From Manihot esculenta (lineage: Eukaryota; Streptophyta; Magnoliopsida; Malpighiales; Euphorbiaceae), in NCBI RefSeq assembly GCF_001659605.2, contig NC_035168.2:12525862-12589861 (forward strand): DNA of 64,000 bases, in the 5' to 3' direction. A program made the translations under genes and the position numbers. Positions 25,741 through 36,640 of this stretch are shown here, piece by piece. Within the stretch, counting starts at the first letter, position 1; each line of letters starts with the position of its first letter. The notes below the pieces were generated by a model. That model had not been told where the DNA came from. It was given only the letters and a program-made list of their open reading frames with translations, and made no database searches.

Positions 25741-25818
25741 AGGAAAGTTTTCAAATAAGGAAAGTTTTCAAATAAGGAAAGTTTTCAGAAAAGGAAAGTT
25801 TTCAAATAAGGAAAGTAC
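25741..25818 (+). repeat. U3 direct repeats, 17-bp unit
   Basis: Four and a half copies of AGGAAAGTTTTCAAATA, one variant ending CAGAAA. The copy number differs between LTRs: about 3 at 24270, 24 bp shorter arrays at 29753 and 41016, and 2 at 36800. Confidence 0.85.
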
Positions 25819-26241
25819 AGAAGCAAAAGCAAATAACAAAAGCTCAGTCAGAAGATTATTTGAAATTCAAAATGCAGATCTTTCTTTCCTTGTCAAAGCT
25901 GTCCACACACTGCAGCAGTCAAATCTTCCTATTTAGGTAGCAAGATTTCATGAAGACGCACTTGCCTCTTCTGCGTTCAACATTCAAAATTCAAACAAAG
26001 GCTCCACCTAAAAAGGAAAGATTGGACAGATTCACTTTCCCTTCTGCATTCAATGACAGCGCGCCACCTTCCTTCTACAGTCCATTCCGCGCGCCACTTT
26101 CCATCTGAAGAGCAAGCACACGCCTCTTTCCTTCTGAATAATTTTGGAACGCGAATCTTTCCTTTTCAGACTCAACTTGGGCAGCAAGCACCTCTTGGGC
26201 AGCAAGAGCAGCATGTAAGGACCTAGGGCAACACTTTCAAC

Positions 26242-26248
26242 TATAAAA
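26242..26248 (+). promoter_or_regulatory. TATA box of the Athila-type LTR
   Basis: CTATAAAAAG preceded by ACACTTTCAA. It is conserved at the same place in the other LTRs: 30237-30243, 37254-37260 and 41489-41495. Transcription should start about 30 bp downstream. Confidence 0.7.
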
Positions 26249-27231
26249 AGACACATAAGGAGCCTCCCCACAGCTTTTTACACACCACCTTGGACACACC
26301 TATGGGATTGCAAGCGACACCATCTCTTCTTCTTCCTTTCTTTATTTTTTGGTTTTTGTTTCAGCCATGAGTGGCTGAAACCTTTTATTCTAGTTGAAGA
26401 TTGGTTGAAACTAAGGTTGTTTTATGGATTGTGATATCTGAACATAAACTATTTGTCTTTGGTTTGTTCAATATTCATACAATTTGGTGCTTGAATCTAT
26501 TATTACTTTATTAGTTTGATCAAATTGGCCACTTGATTCTTGATTGCAAGGTAATTAATTGTTAGTTTGGATAATTTTTAGTCCGTAATTGCTGGAATTA
26601 TTCAAACATAAGAACACTTGGTGTAACAACTAAGGAATTGTATGATCTAGCAACATCTCATGCGTTTGAGTAGCTAGGATTGGATCTTTCTATTTCTTCA
26701 TGTAATTGACAATTGTTTCGATGCCTACAGCCCAAGGACGTTGCTTGGCAATTTGTTAATTAGTAATTAATTAGAGGACGTTCCCTAATTGATTTAATCA
26801 TAAGGAGAGACATGGTGGTGAGAAGCGTTTTCCATCTCCATAACTAATCTATTGAATCAATCAAGAGAACATAAGTTTCAATGATCAATCCAAAGAATCA
26901 AAGTGGATCCATATCTTCAACTATACCTTTCTCATATTTGATATCTCTTTATTTCTTTTTACTATTTGCTTCTTTTATTACTTTCAGTAGTTGCTAATCA
27001 AATCAATCTCAAAACCCCCCCATTTTACTTTTATTGCACTTTATTTTTATTCCGCTTTCAGTTACTTGCTTTCAGTTGCACTTTCAGTTAATTCTCTTGG
27101 TCTTGTTGAGAAAAATGGATTAGTTTTCAATTCTCTGTAGATTCGATCCTTTACTACTATTTACAGTAGTAATATTGTTGATAACCGGAAAGGTTATTTT
27201 TGACCGGCTTCGACAACCGCGAGTCAAAAAT

Positions 27232-27248
27232 TGGCGCTGTTGCCGGGA
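27232..27248 (+). promoter_or_regulatory. Primer-binding site (tRNA-Asp type)
   Basis: TGGCGCTGTTGCCGGGA, one base off the TGGCGCCGTTGCCGGGGA used by Athila/Tat elements. Element B has the corresponding TGGCACCATTGCCGGGA at 38323-38339. Confidence 0.75.
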
Positions 27249-27373
27249 AATTGATTTAACTTATTTGTTTTTTTTTCATGACCAGATCTGCACTCAAGGA
27301 CATTCTGCCTTAAGATTCAAAAAAAAAAAAATTGAAGCGCACAGTCAAAAAGCCTGCCATCGTAGAATTGATC

Positions 27374-28600
27374 ATGGATGAGGTAAGTACATATACTCTC
27401 TCTTCTCAACTTTCTGAACTAACCTCTGCCATGACAAATTTCTTCACAGGTCGAGCTCAATAATTTCAGCCACCAAGGCCATGTATGTCCTACACTCTAT
27501 GAGTATGACCAACCAGTACATGAATTTGGAGGATTCGATAGTCAGCCTGGACATACATTCAGAGGATTCTATGAACATCCAAGATATGATCCATACTATA
27601 ACACATACAATCCAGATTGGGGAGCCTATCCAGACTTCAGTTATGAATAGGCTAACAACTACCAGGATTATCAAAGGTATCAAGCCCAACCAGCACCTCC
27701 GAATTCAAACCAGCACCTTCGAATTCCATCCAGCACCTTGAAAAGATGATGGAAACAATGGTAAGTTTCACGCAAAGCATGCGACAGGACATAGGACAGC
27801 TGACTGCATTTATGAGCAGATCTGAATCCCAAGGTAAGCTCCCTTCTCAAACTGAAACTAATCCTAGACAAAATGTTAGTGCCATTACCTTGAGAATTGG
27901 AAAGGAGCTTCAAGAGGTCAGATATGAGGAAGAAAAGCAAGTGGCAAAAGAGCCTGCACAGGCTAAAACAAAGCCTGCGCAAACTGAAAGCACTCCTGCG
28001 CACCACCTGCATCAGCCGGTCAGCTGAGCTCCATCTGAAACACCTCCTGTGCAGAAAGGCCTTGCGCAGGACAGTTCTGTAACTCTTCCAGTCACACCTC
28101 TTCAGCTGCCATCACATGAAACTCCTTCCAGCCTTCCATTGCAGACCAATCTTGCGCAGAAAGAGGCACCTAAAAGCCTTTCAGGCGCGTCCTTTCAGCT
28201 TCAATCGCAGATTAGTCCTCTTCAATTCCCCTTTCAGGAAGATCTTGCACAGAAGGAGCAAACTGAAATCAATTCTGCCATTCATCCAATGCAAACAGCC
28301 CATGCACACAAGGAACAAATGAAATTCCAAGCACCCAAACCAAAGGAGCATGCGGATCAATGCCTTCCCAAACCTCCGGATAAGGTAGAGTTTGTTTTGC
28401 CTGAATTTAGTACTAAATTGCAGCTACACATGGAGAAACATGAATTGGAATTCAAAGTGCTTCCCAATCATCTAAAAAATGCAAACATAAGGGTTAGAGG
28501 CACACCTCATCTGAAAGAGGAGAAGCTAATCATGTTACTTCATGAGTACATGGAAGAAATAGGATGGTTCATGACTAAATCAAAAGGAGTACTTAGTTTC
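27374..28600 (+). pseudogene. Element A: gag C-terminal remnant joined to a reverse-transcriptase stub
   Basis: It keeps the Athila gag block GKLPSQTETNPRQNVSAITL followed by R-GKEL (about 27833-27910), a Gln/Pro/Ala-rich spacer, and KPPDKVEFVLPEFSTKLQL then FKVLPNHLKNANIR and the EEKLIMLLHEYMEEIGW block (28370-28570) from the start of pol. The CCHC knuckle present in element B is deleted at about 27484. The capsid part, protease, the RT palm, RNase H and integrase are all missing. Frames are broken between the blocks. Confidence 0.8.
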
Positions 28601-29577
28601 TTTTGCATTTTAATTTTTCCAATACATTGAGGACAATGCATGATTTAGGTGTGGGGGTGCATATCTCTGAATCTTTTATATTTTTTTTTTGTTTTTTTCC
28701 TTTCAGTTTTTTTGCGATTTTTCTTTCTTTTTCTTTCAGTTTTTGCGTTTTTTTCCTATCAGCTTTCTTTCAGTTTTTGCTTTCAATAACACAAACAACC
28801 ACAATCTTCTTCTTTTTGTTTTGCTCTACTCAAACTTATAGACTATGTTGAATGAGCTTCTCTTTCCATGACCCCATTGATATGATAACTCTTTAAACTT
28901 ATGTTGAATCAATTGCAGTGAGTTATATTCATGTTTGAGAATTGCCTTTTGAATTGAATCTTTGAGCTTGCCATGGTGAAAAATGTATTGATGACACTCA
29001 TTAGAGAGAATGAATTGAAATTTGTGTGAATAAACTTAACATGACTTGATTTAGCAATTGGTGTTGATTTGTCCAATGCATTGATTAAAGAAATTCAGCA
29101 AAGGCTTAGACTTCATAAGCACAATTGAAAACTGTTTCAATGGTTGAAAGACTATGAACGGAGCTAGTAGCCACTTGGACAGGTGACCAACTGAGTAACT
29201 GGGGGTGGGTATCACCAATATGTACCTTCACGTCAAAAGGTTGGTGACTTTTTCAAGCATAACTTAAGTGCAAAAGGCTGAATATAGTACTTCAAGGTAA
29301 GGGCAAATCACTCTGAAAGCTAGAAAAAGTTTTAACTGAACAGAACAAGTGCATGTATAATCTCTCTCTTGAGTAAAACAAATTCTAGCCATGGTAAGTA
29401 AAGGGAAACAAGGAAAGAAGGTGAGTAATCTTCATGCATATATTCTTCACTGCAACGATTCAAAATAGGTGTCTTGAGTAAGAGCTTAAGTGGAAATAAG
29501 GATCAAGTAGCAAAGAAAGCTTGTTTAACTAAGTTTATTTGCTTGAGGACAAGCAAAAGGCTAGGTGTGGGGGTATT
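28601..29577 (+). other. Element A, 3' internal region and polypurine tract
   Basis: Non-coding and rich in T runs. Two similar boxes, TTGAGGACAATGCATGATTT...GTGTGGGGGT (28627-28660) and TTGAGGACAAGCAAAAGGCT...GTGTGGGGGT (29543-29576), lie 0.9 kb apart. The second abuts the LTR and is the likely polypurine tract. Confidence 0.7.
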
Positions 29578-31205
29578 TGATAGAGCATATTTTAGTTCAC
29601 TTTATCATTATGTTCTTGATGTTTATTTAAATCTTTTCTATCTAATTTTGTGGTTTTAATCATGTTTCGCAGATAATAGGTATAAAGAGACAATCTGGAG
29701 AAAATGCTCTTAAAACTGCCAAAAAGTGCCAAATATGGAAAGTGCCAAAAATGGAAAGTTTTCAAATAAGGAAAGTTTTCAGAGAAGGAAAGTTTTCAAA
29801 TAAGGAAAGTGCAGACACAAAAGCAAATAAGGAAAGCTTAGTCATAAGATTATTTGAAATTCACAATGCAGATCTTTCTTTCCTTGTTCAAAGATGTACA
29901 CACACTGCAGCAGTCAAATCTTCCTATTTAGGCAGCAAGATTTTATGAAGACGCACTTGCATCTTCTGCGTTCAACATTCAAAATTCAAACGATGGCTCC
30001 ACCTAAAAAGGAAAGACTGGACAGATTCACTTTTCCTTCTGCATTCAATGATCGCGCGCCACCTTCCTTCTGCAGTCCATTCCGCGTGCCACTTTCCATC
30101 TGAAGAGCAAGCGCATGCCTCTTTCCTTTTGAATAATTTCGGAACGCGAATCTTTCCTTTTCAGACTCAACTTGGGCAACAAGCACCTCTTGGGGAGCAA
30201 GGGCAGCATGTAAGGACCTAGGGCAATACTTTCAACTATAAAAAGACACATAAGGAGCCTCCCCACAGCTTTTTACACACCTACGGGATTGCAAGTGACA
30301 CCATCTCTTCTTCTTCCTTTCTTTATTTTTTGGTTTTTGTTTCATTCATGAGTGGCTTAAACCTTTTATTCTAGTTGAAGATTGGTTGAAACTAAGGTTG
30401 TTTTTTGGATTGTGAGATCTGAACATAAACTATTTGTCTTTGGTTTATTCAATATTCATACAATTTGGTGCTTGAATCTATTATTACTTTGTTGTTTTGA
30501 TCAAATTGGCCACTTGATTCTTGATTGCAAGGTAATTAATTATTAGTTTGGATAATTTTTAGTCCGTAATTGCTGGATTTATTCAAACATAAGAACACTT
30601 GGTGTAACAACTAAGGAATTGTATGATCTAGCAACATCTCATGCGTTTGAGTAGCTAGGATTGGATCTCTCTATTTATTCATGCAATTGACAATTGTTTT
30701 GATGCCTATGGCCCAAGGATGTTCCTTGGCAATTTGTTAATTAGTAATTAATTAGAGGACGTTCCCTAATTGATTTAATCATAAGGAGAGGCATGGTGGT
30801 GAGAAGCGTTTTCCATCTCCATAACTAATTTATTGAATCAATCAAGAGAACATAAGTTTCAATGATCAATCCAAACAACCAAAGTGGATCCATCTCTTCA
30901 ACTATACCTTTCTCATATTTGATATCTCTTTATTTCCTTTTACTATTTTCTTCTTTTATTGCTTTCAATAGTTGCTAATCAAATCAATCTCAAAACCCCT
31001 ATTTTACTTTTATTGCACTTTATTTTTATTCCGCTTTCAGTTACTTGCTTTCAGTTGCACTTTCAGTTAATTCTCTTGGTCTTATTGAGAAAAATAGATT
31101 AGTTTTCAATTTTTTGTGGATTCGATCCTTTACCATTATCTGCAGTAGTAATATTGTTGATAACCAGAAATGTTATTTTTGACCGACTTCGACAACCGCG
31201 AGTCA
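29578..31205 (+). repeat. Element A, third (3') LTR
   Basis: 1628 bp from TGATAGAGCATATTTTAG to GACAACCGCGAGTCA, followed by the target duplicate TCTGC (31206-31210). It has a TATA box at 30237-30243. Its leader hairpin is damaged (GTTTCATTCA/TGGCTTAAAC). Confidence 0.92.
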
Positions 31206-31210
31206 TCTGC

Positions 31211-31775
31211 CTACTTGGCCAAGGAGTGTAACAAAGGCTTGCGGAGGGAGTTTAGAGCACAAGAGACAAGTAAGAACCTCTTTTAGGAAGAGTGATCAAA
31301 ACTGAAGGCCCGAGAGTCCGAGATGGAGAACACCATGAAAGAGACCTTAGAGTCTATAAACAAGCTCCAAGCGGACCTAGATGAGGCAAACGCTACAAAG
31401 CTCCCCCTTGAAAATCGGGCTAAGACTGTATAGGATCAAGTGGCTAACCTTCAACGACAAGTCTAGGAGTTTCAGTAGTTTCAGTCTCATGCCACCACAG
31501 AAAGGGTTGCTGAGTTGGAAGTTGAACTGCAAGAGGCGGTGGCCTGAGGTGGGGAGAATGATAAGAAGGAGTTGGTCAAGCGATTTCCTATTAAGGACTG
31601 CTCCTGAATCAATAACATCTTTCCTAAAGAGGAAGAGGAGGAAGATGAGCAGGAGGAGGGGCAGAATGAAGACAATCCCCTCAACCGAGTCTCTATTGAA
31701 AGCATGATAGATATAAATGAAAATATAACAAACTCTTGGGAGGAGGTGACTGAGGATATCCCTCCTGCTATGTAA
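31211..31775 (+). pseudogene. Antisense ORF (aORF) of the Tat element, second part
   Basis: This continues the frame split by element A. It has a charged coiled-coil-like stretch (SEMENTMKETLESINKLQAD, about 31315-31380), then an acidic tail with EEEEEDEQEEGQNEDN (31620-31680), ending at TAA 31773-31775. Stops at about 31285 and 31430 show decay. A long coiled coil after the WKxxFF domain agrees with the antisense ORF type known from Tat/Retand-like elements. Confidence 0.5.
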
Positions 31776-31964
31776 AAAAATTATTATATAATCTTCTTAT
31801 CTTTCTTTTTACTAAGTATTTAGGATTGGTACTCAACCCAAAATAAAATAACAACCACAACTTTCGTCCAATTATTTGACAGATTGTTCGCCAACTTCGT
31901 AACTAATAAATAAATGTCTTAAATGTATTTTAACTGAGCTAACAATCGTATATTTGTGTAACGG

Positions 31965-32560
31965 GTTTTAACCCACCTCATGGCTCAATAAACTAATTTT
32001 AACATTCAGACTTTTATCTGACGATCACCAGCCTCGCGGCTTGGGTACAAATTCCTTAGAAAATTTTTTAATAGGAATAACACACAGCCTTAAGCCTGGC
32101 AGTTATCCGCCTCGTGGCTTGAGCACGAATGCCTTAAAAACTTTTTTATTGGGAATAACACCTGGTCATAAGCCTGACAGCTACCTACCTTGTGGCTTTG
32201 GCATAAAATGCTTGCGCAAATTTACTAATGGGACTAACACCCAGTCGTATACCTCGTAATAGCCCGACTTGTTGCTTCGGCATAAAATACCTTGAAAATT
32301 TTATTAACGGGAATAATATCCAATCATAAGTCTGGCGATTATCTGCCTCATGGTTACCCACCTGGCGATTATCTGTCTTATGGCTTTGGCATAAAATGTC
32401 TTCATAAATTTATTAATGAGACTAAATTCCGTTCGTATGCCTGGCAATAACCCGCCTTGTGGCTTCAACATAAAATGCCTAAGAAAATTTTATTAATCGG
32501 GATTAACACCCGGTTGTATGTCTAGCGGTTACCTGCCTTGTGGCTTATCCCTTAAAACAC
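31965..32560. repeat. About 7 tandem copies of a 78-80 bp repeat in the Tat 3' untranslated region
   Basis: Units start at TCGCGGCTTG (32034), TCGTGGCTTG (about 32112), TTGTGGCTTT (about 32190) and so on. Each contains CATAAAATGCCTT-, TTTTATTA..GG-ATAACACC- and CCTGGC-like segments. Copies are diverged. They sit exactly between pol (minus strand) and the antisense ORF (plus strand). Confidence 0.85.
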
Positions 32561-32689
32561 CTTCCTTAATCATTGATTCTTGCTTAATTTGGCAAACCAT
32601 TGTTCCACATAACTGAATGAAACACAAAAAATGAAAAATACCTCATTAATATTATTGATAAAATTTGCGCAAATTATAGATATTCTAGG

Positions 32690-35425
32690 AATAGGGAATG
32701 ACTCGATCATCTAACTTGGCTAACTTATAAGCCTAGGGCGAATAACTCTCGAGACCCTAAATGGTCCATTCCATTTCATGTCCAACTTACCAGACCTAGC
32801 ATTACCGCCTATTACATCAGTCCATTTAAGAATTAAGTCCCCTACATTAAAGACTCGGAGTTTAATTCCCATGTTGAACATCTAAGACATTTTGTTCCTA
32901 TAGAAAACCATTCTAATTGAAGCTTGCTCTCATAGAAACTCGACCTGGTCAAGGTTGAATTGCATTTCTTCAGAGTCCCTTGAGGACTCAGGATGCTAGG
33001 TCTTGAAACTGCTTACTTAGACCTCCACGGAAATTTCTACTTCAGCCCATATACCAGTGAGAAGGGGGTCTCCCTTATGGCTACTCTTAGAGTTGTTCTG
33101 TATGCCCAGAGGATGTGAGATAATTCCTTGGGCCAGCTGCCTTTGGCCTTATCAAGCCTTTTCTTTAAACCTTAAAGGATTATTTTGGTTGTAACCTCAG
33201 TCATGTCATTGGTTTAAGGATGGTATGTTGAACTGAATTGTAGGTCAATATTCCATTTCCTGCAAAAGTCTTTAAATTTATAACTTGTAAACTGTATCCT
33301 ATTATCAGTAATAACTACCTTAGAGATTCCAAAATGGATAAAAATATTTTTGTTGACAAAGGAAATGGCTTGCTGCATGGTGATGGACTTGACTGCTTCT
33401 GCCTTAGCCCACTTGTTGAAATGGTCAATCGTCACAATTACATATTTCGTTGACCCAGTTGCTTCGGGGAAAGGGCCAAGGATATCTAGCCCCCATTGAA
33501 AAAAGGTCAGGGGCTGTTGATTGTTGCTTATATTTCACTTGGAGTTTGAGGAATTCTTGCATGTGATTGGCACCATTGGCACTTCTAGACGAGCTCTTTT
33601 GCATCCTGCATTACTATTGGCCAATAATATCCTTATCTGAATACCTTCAGGGTAATTTTTCAAGCTCTTTTGTGACTTTCATAGTCTAATTCATGGATAT
33701 CTCTAGGGATACTCTACCATCATTCTCCATTACGCATTATAACCATAATTGAATTGACGATCTCCTGTATAACCAACCATTTATTAGTGCAAATCTAGAG
33801 GATTTTCTTATTACTTGTTTAGCCATTAATTCATCTGTCGAAAACTCATACTCCATCAAGAATTTGTACACCAGAGTCATCCATGATTCTACCTCCTCAA
33901 TTGGTAGAGTCTCCTCTTTACTGGTTGCTAGAGTATGCAATATTTCAAACTAGAGAGGCTGAGTCAAGTGTTGCTCTCCTGCTGCCGCCATTTTTGCCAA
34001 CTGATCAACCTCTTTGTTTTCACTTTTGAACACTTGATGAAGTTCACAGTCGCCTTGCCTGTCCTATATCCTCGTTATTAAGGATTGGACTTTTTTTTCA
34101 TATTTGATGAGACTAGCATCCCGAACCTTGAACTGTCCCTGAAACTAATTAACAACCAATTGTGAGTCACTAAAAATAATGGATTTATGCATACCTATTT
34201 TCACGATGATCCTAAGTGCCATGATCATGGCCTCGTACTCGGCCTTATTGTTCGTAGTACTGAAGGCGAGTTTCACTGTGTACCAAAGCTTTATTCCCAT
34301 CTGACTTGCAGGAGAATTCCAATTCCAGAACCCCTAGCTCCACAAGCACCATCCGTCCACAACTTTCATTCTTCAACCGCTGGTTCGAAGGTCTCAACAA
34401 GTGGAGTCATTTCTGTTATAAAGTCGGCTAAAGCTTGGCCTTTCATTGTATTTCTAGGAATGTACCTGATGTCATAGGCTAACAGTATAATGGCCCAAAT
34501 GGACAATAGCTTTGAGAGTTCTAGCTTGTAAAGCACTTTTCGATGAGGATAGTTTGTCCTTACCTCTATAGTATGAGATTCAAAATAAGGTTAAAGTTTT
34601 GTGGTAGACATTGCAAAGGCCAACTTCTCGAGGGGGGATAATTTAACTCTACTCCCTTCAAGACTTGGCTGGCATAATAGACAGGGCTTTGCTTTCCCTT
34701 GTCTTCTTGTACAAGCAACAAGCTTACTATTTCCTGCATAACATACAAATACATCAATGGGCGAGCTTAGCAAAGGTGGAGATGATAAGAAATTTTTCAA
34801 ATTCAGGAAGGCCTCAACGCATTCTTCCCCCCCCCCCCCAAAACTTATTTTTCCCTTTTAATGTTTTGAAGAATGGAAGACACCTCCTGGCTAAGCAAGA
34901 TATGAATTGGCCAAAAGCTATAACCCACACATTTAATTTATGTATATCATTTATGCACTTAGGTGCTTCCATATCTTTTATGGCTTTAATTTTATCAAGA
35001 TTTGCTTCTATGCCTCTTTCGGAGACTATGAACCCTAAAGCTTTTCCAGTCTTTACCCCAAAAGTACGTGGATTGATTTTCATACCTGTTTTATCCAGCA
35101 CGTCAAAAATCATCTGAATATCGAGTGATCTTCTAAGGTTCGACTCTTAACAACCATGTTATCGATGTACACCTCTACTGTTATCCCTACTAAATCTTTA
35201 AAAATACATGACACTAACCTTTGATAGGTCTCCCCTGCATTCTTCAACCCGAATGGCATCACCTTATAATAGAAAAACCCTTCATCCATGATGAAAGTGA
35301 TTTTTTTGACATTCTCGGGATCCATAAGGATCTGGTGGTATCTTGAAATAGCATATAAAAAAGAGACCACTACTTGGCCTGAGGTAGAGTCTACTAACCT
35401 GTCGATGGATAAAGTGGATAGTGAT
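32690..35425 (-). pseudogene. Tat-lineage Ty3/Gypsy pol (reverse transcriptase, RNase H, integrase), degenerate
   Basis: Reading the minus strand from 35425: PLSIDRLVDST, the RT palm with VMPFGLKNAGETYQRLV and YIDN in place of YIDD (about 35185), then the GFIVSERGIEANLDKIKAI block. The LVQEDKGKQSPVYYASQVLK block follows (about 34700), then the second RNase H with NNKAEYEAMIMALRI and FSDSQLVVN (about 34250-34150). The integrase core has MTIDHFNKWAKAEAV and VVITDNRIQF (33435-33280), and a C-terminal KWNGPFRVSRVIRP is near 32780. The second RNase H is typical of Tat. Multiple stops and frame changes make it inactive. Cluster C cut off its 5' part at 35425. Confidence 0.85.
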
Positions 35426-36640
35426 TGACTCGCAGTTGTCGAAGCCGGTTAAAAATAACCTTTCCGGTTATCAACAATTTTACAACTGCAGATAGTGGTA
35501 AAGGATTGAATCCATAGAGAATTGAAAACTTATCTATCTTTCTCAACAAGATCAAGAGAATTAACTGAATGAGAAGCTGAAAGCAAGTAACTGAAAGCGG
35601 AACAAAAATAAAGTGCAATAAAAGTAAAAAGGGGGTTTTTGAGATTGATTTGATTAGCAAACTACTGAAAGCAATTAAATGAGCAAGTAACTAAATAAAA
35701 GGGAAATTCAATATGAGAAAGGTCTAGTTGAAGAGATGGATCCACTTTGGTTGTTCGGATTGATCATTGAAACTTATGTTCTCGTGATTGATTCAATAGA
35801 TTAGTTATGGAGATGGAAAACGCTTCTCACCATCATGTCTCTCCTTATGATTAAATCAATTAGGGAATGTCCTCTAATCAATTACTAATTAACAAATTTC
35901 CATGGAACGTCCTTGGGCCTTAGGCATCAAAACAATTGTCAATTGCATGAAGAAATAGAGAGATCCAATCCTAGCTACCCAAACGCATGGAGATATTGCT
36001 AGATCATACAATCCCTTAGTTGTTACACCAAGTGTTCTTATGTTTGAATAATTCCAGCAATTACGGACTAAAAATTATCCAAACTAACAATCAATTACCT
36101 TGCAATCAAGAATCAAGTGGCCAATTTGATCAAAACAACAAAGTAATCATAGATTCAAGCACCAAATTGTATAAATATTGAATAAATCAAAGACAAATGG
36201 TTTATGTTCAGATCTCACAATCCATAAAACAACCTTAGTTTCAACCAATCTTCAACTAGAATAAAAGGTTTCAGCCACTCATGGCTGAAACAAAAATCAA
36301 AAACAAGAAGAGAAGATGAAAAAGGGAACCGAATGGAGGAGATGGAGCTTGGTGCGCCTCCCTTGCCTTGGCCGAATAGTGTGATGAAGAGTCCTGGTCG
36401 GCTGGCCTCTTTGGAGTCTTTAAATATATTTTAAGATGCTGGCCTAGGTGGTTTCATGGCTGTCCATGAGTCTTTAAGAGGTTGCCCAAAATGCCCTTGG
36501 TCCAAGATGTGCCATCCATGCACATGTGAGAAGGGAAAAATGTGGGGCATGTGTGGCTTGTGCAAGACTAGGTCTTTTGGTCTTTGCTTGCTACCTTAGT
36601 GTCTTCAAGATCCTGTCCAAGGTGCCCAAGACTTGCCTTC
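35426..36640 (-). repeat. Cluster C, 3' LTR, 3' portion (minus orientation)
   Basis: Starts TGACTCGCAGTTGTCGAAGC, the reverse complement of the family LTR end, inserted after GTGAT in the Tat reverse transcriptase. It includes the leader hairpin in reverse (36268-36292). It is cut at 36640 by element B and resumes at 42568. Confidence 0.88.

Larger units (their letters stand above)
25567..27226 (+). repeat. Element A, second LTR (full length, Athila-type)
   Basis: 1660 bp from TGATAGAGCATATTTTAG to GACAACCGCGAGTCA. U3 holds 17-bp direct repeats (25741-25818). A TATA box TATAAAA lies at 26242-26248. A near-perfect hairpin follows in the transcribed leader at 26358-26381, and a second small hairpin at 27180-27197 near the 3' end. 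A tRNA-Asp-type primer site begins 5 bp after the LTR. Confidence 0.9.
24097..31205 (+). mobile_element. Element A: three-LTR, non-autonomous Athila-type (Ty3/Gypsy) retrotransposon
   Basis: The layout is LTR (truncated) - 3' internal part - LTR - gag/RT remnants and 3' region - LTR, flanked by TCTGC on both sides (24092-24096, 31206-31210). The shared target duplication shows that the whole block is one insertion, later changed by unequal exchange, or that it entered as a concatemer. It has no intact gene. It interrupts the antisense ORF of the older Tat element. Confidence 0.88.

Noticed and set aside
27175..27381. Small frames starting MLITGKVIFDRLRQ at the end of several LTRs (also near 38275, 42520, 45507 and 48517)
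   Set aside because: The frame simply crosses the conserved LTR end and primer-binding site. Downstream parts differ between copies, so it is not a conserved gene.
28603..28851. Phe-rich 82-residue frame in the 3' internal region as an envelope-like gene
   Set aside because: It is produced by T-rich low-complexity DNA. It has no signal peptide or membrane arrangement conserved between copies, and the frame shifts in 24601-24840 and 39900-40070.
31965..32560. Regularly spaced repeats that could suggest a CRISPR array
   Set aside because: The whole 78-bp unit is repeated, including the 'spacers'. The context is a plant retrotransposon, and there are no cas genes.
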